Shown: positions 16,895 through 25,784 of the stretch, in pieces
Layout: each line of letters begins with the position of its first letter
Numbering within the stretch: the stretch's first letter is position 1
Assembly (NCBI RefSeq): GCF_003600835.1
Contig: NZ_NQYC01000001.1
Coordinates: forward strand, 2,064,001 to 2,128,000
DNA: 64,000 nt
Direction: 5' to 3'
DNA from: Bacillus sp. PK3_68
GTDB taxonomy: Bacteria; Bacillota; Bacilli; Bacillales; Domibacillaceae
The notes under the pieces: generated by a model
What the model was told of the DNA's origin: nothing
The model's database searches: none
The model's input: only the letters and a program-made list of their open reading frames with translations
Translations under genes and position numbers: made by a program

Positions 16895-18355
16895 CTAAAA
16901 AGGGTACGTGCGATACTTTGTTTGCAGAGAAACCCATTTAGTAACAGTAAACTCTTCAATGACCCACGGGTAACCGAACCGGCCCATTCCGCTTTGTTTG
17001 TTGCCGCCAAACGGAACAACCGGGCTGTCATTCACTGTCTGATCATTAATATGAGTCATGCCGCTATCAATTTGAAGAGCAAGCTGCTCCCCCTTCTCCA
17101 AGTCCGTCGTAAAGATGGCTGAACTTAAGCCATACTGTGTATCATTAGCCAGTTCAATTGCCTCCTCGTCCGTTTCTGCTTTAATAAGAGAGGCAATCGG
17201 GGCAAATAATTCTGTCTGGGCAAGCTCGCTTGAATTATCTACTTCTGAAAAAACGAACGGCGTTAATACGTTGCCTTCCGCTCTTCCTTCTAAAGCAATG
17301 TTCACACCTTTCTGCTTAGCTTTTTCGATAATCTGCAACGCTTTATTTAATTGATTTTTATTCATTAACGGGCCAATAACTGTATTTGGATCACTTGGAT
17401 CACCCGCCGGTAATTGTTTCACACGCTCTACAAATTTCTGCTTAAATTCCTCATAGACAGCTTTATGAATGATCAAGCGATTAATGATCATGCAAATCTG
17501 CCCCTGATGGATAAACTTTCCAAATATTGCCGCATCCACTGCCCGATCTACATCCGCATCTGACAATACAACGAACGGATTGTTGCCGCCTAATTCAAGG
17601 GCTACCCGCTTAAAGTTTTCACCCGCGATGCGGCCGATTAATTTTCCGACCGGAGTAGATCCTGTAAAGCTGATTAAGCGCGGAATCGGATTTTCCAGCA
17701 TCTCATTTCCTATTTCTTCAAGGTCCGTCAAGATCATATTAAAGACGCCTTTAGGAAGGCCGGCTTCTTCAAAGGCTTTCGCCAAGATAACACCGCCAGT
17801 AAGCCCTGTCTGTAAAGCCGGCTTGTGAACAACGGCATTGCCAAGGGCAAGAGCTGGAGCAATCGCCCGCATAGATAAGTTCATTGGAAAGTTAAACGGC
17901 GAAATAGAGGAAATAACACCGAGCGGCAGGCGATGAACATGGTTCACTTTCCCTTCAATCGGATCAGATATTTCTTTTATTTCATCTAGTTCTCCTGCAT
18001 ATTTAACAGCCTGTTCAAGCAACCCAATGGTCAAACCGATCTCTACGCCTGCCTTTACGGCCGTTCCCCCTGTTTCACGAGTTATTGTCTTTTGAACATC
18101 TTCCTTATGTTCTTTCAAATAATCCGCTGCTTTCTTCAAAACTGCTTTTCGCTCATCAGCTGTTGTCTTTGCCCACTCTTTCTGAGCCTGCTTTGCTATT
18201 TCAAATGCTTCTTTTACCTGCCCCTTTGTCGCCAATTTGACGGCAGCAATCTCTGATTCATCGTACGGATTAATAATCTTTCCAACCCGTTCGCTCTTCC
18301 CTTCTGTCCACTGACCATTTAAAAAGCTTTTGTTGGATTGTTCGAATATTGGCAT
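16895..18355 (-). CDS. NAD(P)-dependent aldehyde dehydrogenase (YfmT/benzaldehyde-dehydrogenase-like)
   Basis: A 486-residue class-3-type aldehyde dehydrogenase oxidising an aldehyde to the acid. Landmarks are SPFNFPMNLSMRAIAPALAL (cofactor site), FTGSTPVGKLIGR, the general base Glu in ALELGGNNPF, the catalytic Cys in HQGQICMIINRL, and EIFAP-like TELFAP. By eye it is closest to B. subtilis YfmT, a vanillin/benzaldehyde dehydrogenase, so an aromatic aldehyde is a reasonable guess. The start is at 18355 (MPIFEQ) with GGAGTGAAG upstream. A cre-like site lies about 180 bases upstream. Confidence 0.92.
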   Translation of the reverse strand: MPIFEQSNKSFLNGQWTEGKSERVGKIINPYDESEIAAVKLATKGQVKEAFEIAKQAQKEWAKTTADERKAVLKKAADYLKEHKEDVQKTITRETGGTAVKAGVEIGLTIGLLEQAVKYAGELDEIKEISDPIEGKVNHVHRLPLGVISSISPFNFPMNLSMRAIAPALALGNAVVHKPALQTGLTGGVILAKAFEEAGLPKGVFNMILTDLEEIGNEMLENPIPRLISFTGSTPVGKLIGRIAGENFKRVALELGGNNPFVVLSDADVDRAVDAAIFGKFIHQGQICMIINRLIIHKAVYEEFKQKFVERVKQLPAGDPSDPNTVIGPLMNKNQLNKALQIIEKAKQKGVNIALEGRAEGNVLTPFVFSEVDNSSELAQTELFAPIASLIKAETDEEAIELANDTQYGLSSAIFTTDLEKGEQLALQIDSGMTHINDQTVNDSPVVPFGGNKQSGMGRFGYPWVIEEFTVTKWVSLQTKYRTYPF

Positions 18356-18536
18356 GAGCTTCACTCCTTGTTATGCCTTAGCAAACGATGTAAATGATAA
18401 CTCTTTTGTTTTTACCCTGATAGAAAAATTTAAACATCCGCGGACGATCATTCCGCTTTATACTCTACTACTCTTTTATAAACGAATGGTTTTTTATGCA
18501 ATCATTCTAAATAAATTACAAATTGGCTCTTGAAAA

Positions 18537-18550
18537 TGAAAACGTTTTCT
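18537..18550. promoter_or_regulatory. cre-like CcpA site
   Basis: TGAAAACGTTTTCT matches the catabolite-responsive element TGWAANCGNTNWCA at all but the last base. It is located upstream of the aldehyde dehydrogenase, consistent with carbon catabolite control. Confidence 0.5.
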
Positions 18551-18563
18551 TATAAAATAAATA

Positions 18564-18635
18564 GTAGGTTGGACAGCAACAGTGGCTGTCATGATATTTG
18601 GCGCAGGCGGGGCCAGTATCGATTTAAATGAATAA
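18564..18635 (+). pseudogene. Short gene relic in front of a palindrome
   Basis: An open stretch without start reads VGWTATVAVMIFGAGGASID and LNE, then stops. It resembles the last turn of a small membrane protein and is followed by a terminator-like inverted repeat at 18641-18669. It is probably the remnant of a deleted gene; chance cannot be excluded. Confidence 0.25.
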
Positions 18636-18640
18636 AAATT

Positions 18641-18669
18641 CATCGTTTGTACTTTAAATACAAACGATG
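18641..18669. terminator. Perfect 11-bp inverted repeat
   Basis: CATCGTTTGTA and TACAAACGATG are separated by 7 bases. It is a terminator of the lost gene upstream, or an operator for the UPF0145 gene that starts 150 bases later. Confidence 0.5.
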
Positions 18670-18818
18670 CATCCACTTTTATTTGCTTTTGGAGAGCGTT
18701 AAAGAAGAAACTTTGACGCTTTTTTCATGCTTTATTCATTCCTCAGACATAGCAGGCATATAAGAAAACATGTACAATAAAAAGAGAACAGCTATTTATG
18801 AATAAGGGGTGGAGACAG

Positions 18819-19139
18819 ATGATCATTGTGACTACAGAGAAAATTGCCGGCTATAAGGTTACTGAAATAAAAGGACCTGTGTTTGGCTTAACCGTTAGAG
18901 CACGGGGAATTGGAAAAGATATTGTCGCTTCATTTAAAGGCCTTGTGGGCGGAGAAATCAATCAGTATACAGAGATGCTAGAAGATGCGCGGAAACAGGC
19001 AATGGACCGCATGGTTCAAAATGCCAAAGCTATGGACGCCAACGCTATTATTATGATGAGATTTGACTCTGGAGAAATCGGTCAAAACATGAGCGAAATC
19101 GTTGCTTACGGGACAGCTGTTACTGTGGAACAGGAATAA
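18819..19139 (+). CDS. UPF0145/YbjQ family protein
   Basis: A protein of about 106 residues of the YbjQ (UPF0145) family: MIIVTTEKIAGYKVTEIKGP, TVRARGIGKDIVASFKGLVG, then MDANAIIMMRFDSGEIG. The family forms oligomeric alpha/beta assemblies; its function is unknown, with links to heavy-metal or envelope stress proposed. The start at 18819 is preferred because GGGGTGGAG lies just upstream; an ATG 21 bases earlier is also open. The next gene follows after 5 bases, so the two form an operon. Confidence 0.9.
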   Translation: MIIVTTEKIAGYKVTEIKGPVFGLTVRARGIGKDIVASFKGLVGGEINQYTEMLEDARKQAMDRMVQNAKAMDANAIIMMRFDSGEIGQNMSEIVAYGTAVTVEQE

Positions 19140-19144
19140 GACCT

Positions 19145-19375
19145 ATGCTGGAATGGATCATTGGTTTTTACGGTTTGCAGCTGATTGCTCTCATTGTTTT
19201 GGTGATCGGTTCCTGGTTCATCTGGGATCGTCGATTTAAAACGAAACACGGCCAGCAAGTGCCAGAGGGATTTGTGCGCACAAAAGAAGTGTCCTTTGAC
19301 CCGACAACTAAGAAAAAGCTAGTCGTTTATATGCACCCTGATACAGGCGAACGATTTTATAAAGAAGAAAAATAA
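19145..19375 (+). CDS. Small membrane protein in an operon with the UPF0145 gene
   Basis: A 76-residue protein with one transmembrane helix (residues about 8-26, FYGLQLIALIVLVIGSWFIW) and a soluble tail (KHGQQVPEGFVRTKEVSFDP, VVYMHPDTGERFYKEEK). The tail looks like a small beta unit facing the cytosol. I do not know the family name. Tight spacing to the UPF0145 gene suggests that this protein anchors or assists it at the membrane. Confidence 0.75.
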   Translation: MLEWIIGFYGLQLIALIVLVIGSWFIWDRRFKTKHGQQVPEGFVRTKEVSFDPTTKKKLVVYMHPDTGERFYKEEK

Positions 19376-19412
19376 TAGACTCTGTGCTTCCTGAAAAGAA
19401 GCACAGAGTCTA
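19375..19412. terminator. Bidirectional terminator
   Basis: ATAGACTCTGTGCTTC / GAAGCACAGAGTCTAT, a 16-bp stem between the convergent UPF0145 operon and fmdB. Confidence 0.9.
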
Positions 19413-19435
19413 TTTATTTACTTATCGTCAAACTA

Positions 19436-19714
19436 TTAATGCCCCACTTGCCATGGGCGGCTTACCTGGGGCGGCTTTCTCCTTTGTCTTGGTCCTAATT
19501 CGTCTCTCGTTACTCTGCGCGGCTCCATTCCTCTTTCAATTCTTGTCCGCACTTCTTGGGAATAAGCATATAAATTAGGAGGTAAGTATACCCGAGACGC
19601 TTCCTGCTGGCAGTTTGGGCATAATGAGGTCCCTTTATAACTCGACATTGACTTGAAAAATAAAGTGAATTCACCGCATTGATTGCATTTGAACGTATAA
19701 CTCGGCAAGGCCAT
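19436..19714 (-). CDS. fmdB: FmdB-type zinc ribbon protein
   Basis: A 92-residue protein with a CxxC...CxxC zinc ribbon (FKCNQCGEFTLFF, then SLCPNCQQEASRVY) and a basic Pro-rich tail. It matches the FmdB family, first described as a putative regulator of formamidase expression. The gene starts 6 bases after the fmdA stop, so the pair is an operon, which supports the name. Confidence 0.88.
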   Translation of the reverse strand: MALPSYTFKCNQCGEFTLFFKSMSSYKGTSLCPNCQQEASRVYLPPNLYAYSQEVRTRIERGMEPRRVTRDELGPRQRRKPPQVSRPWQVGH

Positions 19715-19720
19715 TCCCCC

Positions 19721-20899
19721 TTACTTCGGATCGATATCCTTTTCAAATATTTTTGTCGGAATGGCTACCGTACAGCACGCATTCGGAATATCAACGATTC
19801 CGCTGATTCGTCCCTCAATAGGTGCCGTACTTAAGAGCATGTAAGCCTGTTCTCCCGTATAACCGAGCGTTTTCAAATACTCAATAGCATTTAAACAAGC
19901 TCTGCGATAAGCAATATGAGCATCCAGGTAATGCTGTTTCCCATCAAACTCATCTACAGAAATTCCTTCAAATACAAGATAGTCTGAGTAATGCGGTTCA
20001 ACCGGACCTGGTTTAAAAACAGGGTTATCTTTAATTTTGTACTTCTCCATGCCGCCTTTAATCACATCTACCTTTAGATCAATCCACCCTGCCATCTCAA
20101 TTCCGCCGCAGAAAGTAATCTCGCCGTCCCCCTGTGAAAAGTGGAGATCTCCGACTGATAACTTAGCTCCGTCTACAAACACCGGGAAGAAGATCCTTGA
20201 GCCTTTGGACAAGTTTTTAATGTCACAGTTCCCACCGTTTTCCCTTGGCGGAACTGTTCGAGCTCCTTCCTTAGCCACCCGGTCAAATTCTGCTCCTTTC
20301 AGCGTACCGAGTACTGCATGCTCAACCTGCGGGGAAGTGGCCAGTTCCGGCACACGGTCTGGGTCCGTCATCTTTAGCTCATTTTCCCTTCTATTCCACT
20401 CCTGCAGCATCTCCATAGAAGGGGCTACCCCGATTAAGCCAGGGTGAATAAGCCCAGCAAACTTCACATCCGGTACATGTCTTGAAGTCGTATAAATTCC
20501 TTCAAAGTCCCAGATAGATTTTGCTGCTTCTGGGAAGTGCTCCACTAAAAAGCTGCCGCCGTTTTCCTTGGCGAATATTCCGTTAAATCCCCATTCATAT
20601 TCCGGAAAGGCACCGATATCTAAAATATCTACGACAAGCAAGTCTCCCGGTTCCACTCCATTGACATAAACAGGCCCGCTTAAAACATGCACTCGCGGCA
20701 AAATAACATCCCGTATATCATTTGGATTGTCATCATTGCTAATTTGGCCATCTGTCCAATCTTTGCACTCCATCCGAAAAGATTCTCCTGGCTCTACTGA
20801 AAAAGCTGCTGGAATATCCGGATGCCAGCGATTGTGTCCAGGATGGGCCTGCTGTTCCATTGGCTTGCTAAGGTCAAGTTTGAATAACGTTTTTGGCAT
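19721..20899 (-). CDS. fmdA: Formamidase
   Basis: A 392-residue enzyme of the FmdA/AmdA acetamidase-formamidase family, hydrolysing formamide (and possibly acetamide) to ammonia and the acid. Family landmarks are PGHNRWHPDIPAAFSVEPGE, the CKDWTDGQISNDDNPNDIRD metal-site region, HVLSGPVYVNGVEPGDLLVV, GDLHFSQGDGEITFCGGIEM and the C-terminal GIVDIPNACCTVAIPT. The length equals that of characterised formamidases. A role in nitrogen supply is inferred; no nitrogen-regulator site was identified upstream. Confidence 0.95.
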   Translation of the reverse strand: MPKTLFKLDLSKPMEQQAHPGHNRWHPDIPAAFSVEPGESFRMECKDWTDGQISNDDNPNDIRDVILPRVHVLSGPVYVNGVEPGDLLVVDILDIGAFPEYEWGFNGIFAKENGGSFLVEHFPEAAKSIWDFEGIYTTSRHVPDVKFAGLIHPGLIGVAPSMEMLQEWNRRENELKMTDPDRVPELATSPQVEHAVLGTLKGAEFDRVAKEGARTVPPRENGGNCDIKNLSKGSRIFFPVFVDGAKLSVGDLHFSQGDGEITFCGGIEMAGWIDLKVDVIKGGMEKYKIKDNPVFKPGPVEPHYSDYLVFEGISVDEFDGKQHYLDAHIAYRRACLNAIEYLKTLGYTGEQAYMLLSTAPIEGRISGIVDIPNACCTVAIPTKIFEKDIDPK

Positions 20900-21178
20900 G
20901 TCGTTCCCCCTTCAATCAACTAATCTATGAAGTCAGAATATGTATGCGTTTTCATTTTAACTGGTTGAAAAATAATAGTCAAATTATTCAAACTATTATA
21001 CCTTGCTTACATTACTATAAATTCCTTCCAAAAGCAGCCACTCCCCTTCTCCCTTCTCAATTTGTTAAGATAGTTATAATTATTTTGCATAAATGAGGAG
21101 AGATAATAGCTTGTCTTATGTTATAAAGGAAGCAATAAGAATTATGTACTGACTTTTCTAAAGATAGGAGGACGCCTG

Positions 21179-21784
21179 ATGAATTGGAAAGTGTATTTCG
21201 ATATTGTTGCGGCTATGATAAGAACGGGCATTTTAGGATACGGAGGCGGCCCTTCGGTCATTCCGCTTTTTCGTCATGAAGCCGTTACACGCTATAAGTG
21301 GATCAGCGATGAAGAATTTGGTGAAGTCCTCGCCTTTGCTAATGCTTTGCCAGGTCCGATTGCTACAAAAATGGCTGCCCACCTCGGCTACCAGCAAAAA
21401 GGTGCGCTTGGTGCATCAATCGCTGTGATCGCTCATATTTTTCCTACCACTGTCGGCATAGTCGCTCTAATGGGCGTGCTCTATACTCTGAAAGAATCTC
21501 CTGTAATTTCAGGAATGATTGGAGCGGTCCGGCCCGTCATTGCCGTTTTGCTCGGCATGATGGCTTACGAATTCTGCGCAAAAACATGGAAAGGTTTAGG
21601 AAAAGCCGTCGGCTTGTTGTTCGGCCTTCTATCCTTCCTATTGCTTGCCATTCTGGATACTCATCCGGCTGTTGTCATCATACTTTTCTTAGCTTATGGC
21701 ACGGTCCACATCAAGTTTTCCGGATGGGCTAAACACAAATGGAAGAAGCCTAAAACAGACCAAGATAGCGAGGGATCAGAATGA
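21179..21784 (+). CDS. Chromate transporter, N-half-type CHR protein
   Basis: A 201-residue short-chain chromate (CHR) family transporter. The signature GILGYGGGPSVIPLFRHEAV and EVLAFANALPGPIATKMAAH are the CHR repeat motifs. About five hydrophobic segments follow, ending in a Lys-rich cytosolic tail. Short CHR proteins work as pairs encoded side by side, here with the next gene (4-base ATGA overlap). They export chromate, though sulfate-related or other anion roles are possible when no chromate reductase is nearby, as here. Confidence 0.92.
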   Translation: MNWKVYFDIVAAMIRTGILGYGGGPSVIPLFRHEAVTRYKWISDEEFGEVLAFANALPGPIATKMAAHLGYQQKGALGASIAVIAHIFPTTVGIVALMGVLYTLKESPVISGMIGAVRPVIAVLLGMMAYEFCAKTWKGLGKAVGLLFGLLSFLLLAILDTHPAVVIILFLAYGTVHIKFSGWAKHKWKKPKTDQDSEGSE

Positions 21785-22326
21785 TTTTTTGGCAATTGTT
21801 TTCTGCCTTTTTTGTTGCGAACTTGCTCGGTTATGGCGGAGGCCCGGCATCCATTCCGCTGATGCAGCAGGAAGTAGTCGATCACTACGGCTGGATGACC
21901 AATGAACAATTTGTAGACATGCTGGCTGTTGCCAACGCCTTACCCGGACCCATTTCAACTAAGATTGCCGCATTGGCCGGCTATCAGCAGGCTGGCTGGC
22001 TCGGACTGGCAGTAGCCACTTTCGCTACTGTCGCTCCTTCCGCCATCGCTATTATCATTCTCCTTAAGATATTAAGTCGATTTAAACAGTCTCCTGTTGT
22101 AAAAGGAATGACCTTACTCGTTCAACCGGTCATTGCAACAATGATGATCCTGCTGACATGGGAGTTTAGCCACGTATCTTTTAGCTCCATCGGTTATTTG
22201 CAATCTCTTCTGATCGGAATCATTGCATTACTGGCAATGACAAAGTGGAAAATCCACCCTGCCATTGTCATCGTAGCCGCCTTTATTTATGGCGGATTAG
22301 TATTGCCGCATTTTTCTTCCTATTAA
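21781..22326 (+). CDS. Chromate transporter, second CHR protein
   Basis: A 181-residue partner of the preceding gene with the same motifs (NLLGYGGGPASIPLMQQEVV, DMLAVANALPGPISTKIAAL). The two are homologous halves that should insert with opposite topology and form a heterodimer. Translational coupling through the ATGA overlap supports equal expression. A terminator follows. Confidence 0.92.
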   Translation: MIFWQLFSAFFVANLLGYGGGPASIPLMQQEVVDHYGWMTNEQFVDMLAVANALPGPISTKIAALAGYQQAGWLGLAVATFATVAPSAIAIIILLKILSRFKQSPVVKGMTLLVQPVIATMMILLTWEFSHVSFSSIGYLQSLLIGIIALLAMTKWKIHPAIVIVAAFIYGGLVLPHFSSY

Positions 22327-22336
22327 TAACTGTAAA

Positions 22337-22368
22337 AGAACCCCTGAATTTTTATATTCAGGGGTTCT
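22337..22368. terminator. Terminator of the chr pair
   Basis: AGAACCCCTGAAT / ATTCAGGGGTTCT stem followed by CTTCTT. Confidence 0.8.
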
Positions 22369-22436
22369 CTTCTTAACCTTTATGAACAATCAAGGTTTGT
22401 GAGCGCTTCCACAATTTAAGAGGCTATTTCTCTTCA

Positions 22437-23930
22437 TTAAGGCTTGTTCAGATTACACTTTTCAAGCGGCACCACTTTTGTTTTCTTCGCAACTTTGTAA
22501 CCAAGCCAAACGACAATGAATAATGGAAGACCGATATAAGAAATAATCGCGCCGTTCCAGTCAATCGTACCGCTTGTGAAAGCGCTGTAATTTTGTCCAA
22601 GGATAACAATCGTACAAAGTGTAAGCGCAAAGAGCGGACCAAACGGAAACCACTTTGCCCGATAAGGCAAATCACGTAAGTCATGTCCTTGAGCCATATA
22701 AGCTCTGCGGAAACGATAATGACTGATAGCGATTCCAAGCCAGGCAATAAAACCGGACATGCCTGATGCATTCAATAACCAAATATAGACTGCCCCATCA
22801 CCAAAGAAAGAAGCAAGGAAAGCCAGCGTTCCAACAAGAGAAGTGATAATTAAAGCATTCACCGGCACACCGCGACGGTCTAATCTAGCCAAAAACTTCG
22901 GTGCTTTTCCTTCTCTCGCTAAATCCCATAACATCCGAGTAGAAGCATACATGCCAGAGCTTCCAGCCGATAAAACAGATGTTAAAATAATGGCATTCAT
23001 GACCGATGCTGCAAAAGCGACGCCTGCCTGATCAAATACAAGCGTGAAGGGACTGACTGTTACATCCTCGCTTGCTAAACTCGCCGTCGTATACGGAATA
23101 ATCAGACTAATCACAAGGATAGCAAAGATATAAAATAGCAAAATCCGCCAGAACACTTGTCGAACTGCTTTTGGAATAGCGCGAGACGGGTTATCTGTTT
23201 CGCCGGCAGCTACTCCGAAAAGCTCTGTTCCCTGGAATGAGTAACCAGCCGCCATAAAGATCCCAAGAATCGTCATGAATCCACCTTGGAATGGAGCATC
23301 TCCAATCGTAAAGTTTTTAAAGCCGATATATTCACCACCAACAATACCGAAAATCATCAAAACCCCTGTAATTAGAAATACAATGACTGCCGTTACTTTT
23401 ATCATTGAAAACCAGTATTCTGACTCTCCAAACCCTTTGACAGAAAGATAGTTTAATAGAAAGATAACCGCTAAACATAATCCGCTCCAAAGAATGGAAG
23501 GGCTGTTTGGGAACCAAAATTTCATAATTAATGTTACAGCAGCAAGCTCAGAAGCAATCGTAATTGCCCAGTTATACCAGTAATTCCAGCCGAGCGCAAA
23601 CCCCAATGCCGGATCTACGAAGCGGGTCGCATAAGTGCTGAATGAACCGGCTACCGGCAAAAAAGCAGCCATTTCAGCAAGACTGATCATTACGAAATAA
23701 ACCATAATTCCAATTGCCCCATAAGCAAGGAGCGCTCCTCCCGGCCCTGCTGTATGAATAGCACTTCCGCTTGCGAGGAATAGGCCCGTGCCGATTGTTC
23801 CTCCAAGTGCGATCATTGTTAAATGTCTTGACTTTAAACTTCGTTTTAACTCTTGTGATGGTTCTTGTGCTAGCTGATTGTTTGCCTCATTCGTTGACAA
23901 GATAGTAGGTTGAGAGGCGTTATTTGGCAT
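22437..23930 (-). CDS. Amino-acid permease, AAT/LysP-like
   Basis: A 497-residue APC-superfamily permease of the amino-acid transporter family. An N-terminal hydrophilic tail (about 30 residues) precedes RSLKSRHLTMIALGGTIGTG, the helix-1 signature. AAGYSFQGTELFGVAAGETD and NPSRAIPKAVRQVFWRI are the family consensus. Sequence features fit LysP-like lysine permeases. It is downstream of the Orn/Lys/Arg decarboxylase on the same strand, so import of the decarboxylase substrate (a basic amino acid) is a sound inference. It is probably in the sigma-54-driven transcript, although a hairpin lies in the 135-base gap. Confidence 0.9.
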   Translation of the reverse strand: MPNNASQPTILSTNEANNQLAQEPSQELKRSLKSRHLTMIALGGTIGTGLFLASGSAIHTAGPGGALLAYGAIGIMVYFVMISLAEMAAFLPVAGSFSTYATRFVDPALGFALGWNYWYNWAITIASELAAVTLIMKFWFPNSPSILWSGLCLAVIFLLNYLSVKGFGESEYWFSMIKVTAVIVFLITGVLMIFGIVGGEYIGFKNFTIGDAPFQGGFMTILGIFMAAGYSFQGTELFGVAAGETDNPSRAIPKAVRQVFWRILLFYIFAILVISLIIPYTTASLASEDVTVSPFTLVFDQAGVAFAASVMNAIILTSVLSAGSSGMYASTRMLWDLAREGKAPKFLARLDRRGVPVNALIITSLVGTLAFLASFFGDGAVYIWLLNASGMSGFIAWLGIAISHYRFRRAYMAQGHDLRDLPYRAKWFPFGPLFALTLCTIVILGQNYSAFTSGTIDWNGAIISYIGLPLFIVVWLGYKVAKKTKVVPLEKCNLNKP

Positions 23931-24020
23931 ACATTGTTCCCCCTTTTTCTATGAGGACCTGTCATGTTCTGCTTGTGGATTCTTCGGATGTGCATTCCAG
24001 TCTTCATACTTTTTATTTAA

Positions 24021-24053
24021 CCAGCCGCAGCTTCCTGCAGATGCAGCGGCTGG
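24021..24053 (-). terminator. Hairpin between decarboxylase and permease genes (partial terminator?)
   Basis: CCAGCCGC / GCGGCTGG stem. On the minus strand only a weak T tract follows, so it may attenuate rather than end the transcript. Confidence 0.4.
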
Positions 24054-24065
24054 CTGAATAACAAA

Positions 24066-25568
24066 CTATTTGAGTACGTATAGTGTTTTTAATGTATCGT
24101 CGGAAGGACTCTGAAAATAGGCTCCCATTTCCTTTAACTCTTTAATCGTTTGTACATGAGTGGCAGTAATTTCCTCCCCAGGTGTCAACAACGGAATTCC
24201 CGGTGGATAAGGAAGAATCATTTCTCCGCAAAGAGAGCCAACGGCGTCTTCTAAAGCTACTCTTTTGCGCGGCATGTGAAAAGCATCTCGCAAAGAGACT
24301 TCCTGCTTATATAATGTGCCTTCCGCTGCAAAAAGAACAGTCTCTACTTTCTCCTTCTGCTCCGTCATTGCCCATTGCTGTAGCTTTTGATCAATCGCTT
24401 TAATCGCTTCCACTACTTTCTCAATATCCTCTTGTTCCTCATTCAATGAGAATAAAAAGACAATATTGCGCGGATCGCTGATCTCTGCTGTACAGCCTTG
24501 CTCGTAAAACATATCCAGCAGCTGATAGCCAGAGACCACCTCATTGTTGCAGGAGATAATCCATTTTAACGGATCCCGATAATGAACCTCTTGACTTCCC
24601 TCCCAGATGGAAAGCGCTTGCAGCTCATCTGAAAGAGCCATACGTCTTTCCTCTAAACGTTTCACTGTTTCTTTTAAATGCGCACGTCCTTCTGTCACTA
24701 AATAACGTCGAGCCAGATCCAAAGAAGCAAGTAACGGATAGGAAGGGCTCGTTGATTGAATCATTCCGAGCACTTGTGCCAGCCGCTCACGGGAAACACG
24801 GTCTCCTTTTACATGAAGCATTGAAGCCATAGTCATAGCTGTAAGCATCTTATGCGTAGATTGTATAACAACATCTGCTCCTTTAGATAAAGCTGACGGT
24901 GGCACTTCCTCCGATTGGCCAAAATGGGCTCCATGGGCTTCATCAACAATGAGAGGCACCCCCGCTTTGTGGCAAGTCTCAGCTAAACGGGTAATATCCT
25001 GACTCATTCCATAGTAGTTAGGGTTCGTAATCCAAACGCCTTTTACATCCGGGTTTTCCGCCAGTGCTTTTTCAATGTAGTAAATATCAGATACTTTCGC
25101 TACTTTCGTTGTGGATTCAATAGCCGGTGCGATAAAGATTGGCTGAGCACCTGCCAGCATTAAACCATGAAACACCGATTTATGCATATTGCGCTGAACG
25201 AGAATTTTCTCTCCAGGCGCACATAGAGTGAGAGCTACTCCGATGTTTCCGATGGTGCTTCCGCCTACTAAGAAAAATGTATGATCTGCTCCGAATGCTT
25301 CCGCTGCTAAATTTTGAGCATCAGCGATAAAATCCGTCGGATGATGCAAGTCATCAATTCCTACTGATTCAGTTGCATCTATTTTTAATATGCTCTCAAA
25401 GCGGCCAAATGCTTCCCGGTCAAACACCCGCCCGTCTTTATGTCCAGGCACATGCATAGATGTACGCTTGCTTGCTTCATATAAACAAAGGGCCTCATAA
25501 AGCGGTGCCTCTGTATGATCAACTTTAGAATGAGGGGCTTCATACATATTCGTAATTGTAAGATTCAT
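24066..25568 (-). CDS. PLP-dependent Orn/Lys/Arg decarboxylase (YaaO/SpeA family)
   Basis: A 500-residue group III basic amino-acid decarboxylase, converting lysine, arginine or ornithine to a diamine or agmatine plus CO2. Landmarks are SMHVPGHKDGRVF, ATESVGIDDLHHP, FFLVGGSTIGN, the PLP Asp in LIVDEAHGAHFG, and the Schiff-base Lys in VVIQSTHKMLTAM. The smaller C-terminal domain (about 385-500) is complete (MILPYPPGIPLLTPGE). By memory it is closer to YaaO than to SpeA. It is expressed from a sigma-54 promoter with a dedicated activator upstream, unlike standard biosynthetic speA, which suggests substrate-induced catabolism or acid resistance. Confidence 0.92.
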   Translation of the reverse strand: MNLTITNMYEAPHSKVDHTEAPLYEALCLYEASKRTSMHVPGHKDGRVFDREAFGRFESILKIDATESVGIDDLHHPTDFIADAQNLAAEAFGADHTFFLVGGSTIGNIGVALTLCAPGEKILVQRNMHKSVFHGLMLAGAQPIFIAPAIESTTKVAKVSDIYYIEKALAENPDVKGVWITNPNYYGMSQDITRLAETCHKAGVPLIVDEAHGAHFGQSEEVPPSALSKGADVVIQSTHKMLTAMTMASMLHVKGDRVSRERLAQVLGMIQSTSPSYPLLASLDLARRYLVTEGRAHLKETVKRLEERRMALSDELQALSIWEGSQEVHYRDPLKWIISCNNEVVSGYQLLDMFYEQGCTAEISDPRNIVFLFSLNEEQEDIEKVVEAIKAIDQKLQQWAMTEQKEKVETVLFAAEGTLYKQEVSLRDAFHMPRKRVALEDAVGSLCGEMILPYPPGIPLLTPGEEITATHVQTIKELKEMGAYFQSPSDDTLKTLYVLK

Positions 25569-25640
25569 TCTCTCTCTCCTCCAATACTTTTACTTGTTAG
25601 CAGACAGTTCTTCTGCTATAAACTATTCCGTTTTTCTTTA

Positions 25641-25657
25641 TAGCAATTTCTATGCCA
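25641..25657 (-). promoter_or_regulatory. Sigma-54 (-24/-12) promoter of the decarboxylase unit
   Basis: The minus strand reads TGGCATAGAAATTGCTA, a full match to TGGCAYR-N4-TTGCW. It lies 73 bases upstream of the decarboxylase start and directly downstream of a sigma-54 activator gene. Its exact match and context make it the best-supported promoter in this region. Confidence 0.85.
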
Positions 25658-25722
25658 AAAAGAAGACCTCTTCTCATAAACCCTGTAATAGAGCGGAAAT
25701 TTAAATATTAACGGAGGGAGCA

Positions 25723-25748
25723 TTAGAGATTTTATTGAAAGAATCTAA
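25723..25748. promoter_or_regulatory. Candidate upstream activator site
   Basis: An imperfect inverted repeat with outer arms TTAGA (25723-25727) and TCTAA (25744-25748) and some inner symmetry, about 80 bases upstream of the -24/-12 promoter. This is a usual distance for an enhancer-binding protein. Assignment is by position only. Confidence 0.35.
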
Positions 25749-25764
25749 TAAAAACATATAAAAA

Positions 25765-25784
25765 ACCGCCGAAAATTCGGCGGT
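25765..25784 (-). terminator. Terminator of the sigma-54 activator gene
   Basis: ACCGCCGAA / TTCGGCGGT stem followed on the minus strand by TTTTTT, directly after the restored stop codon. Confidence 0.85.
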
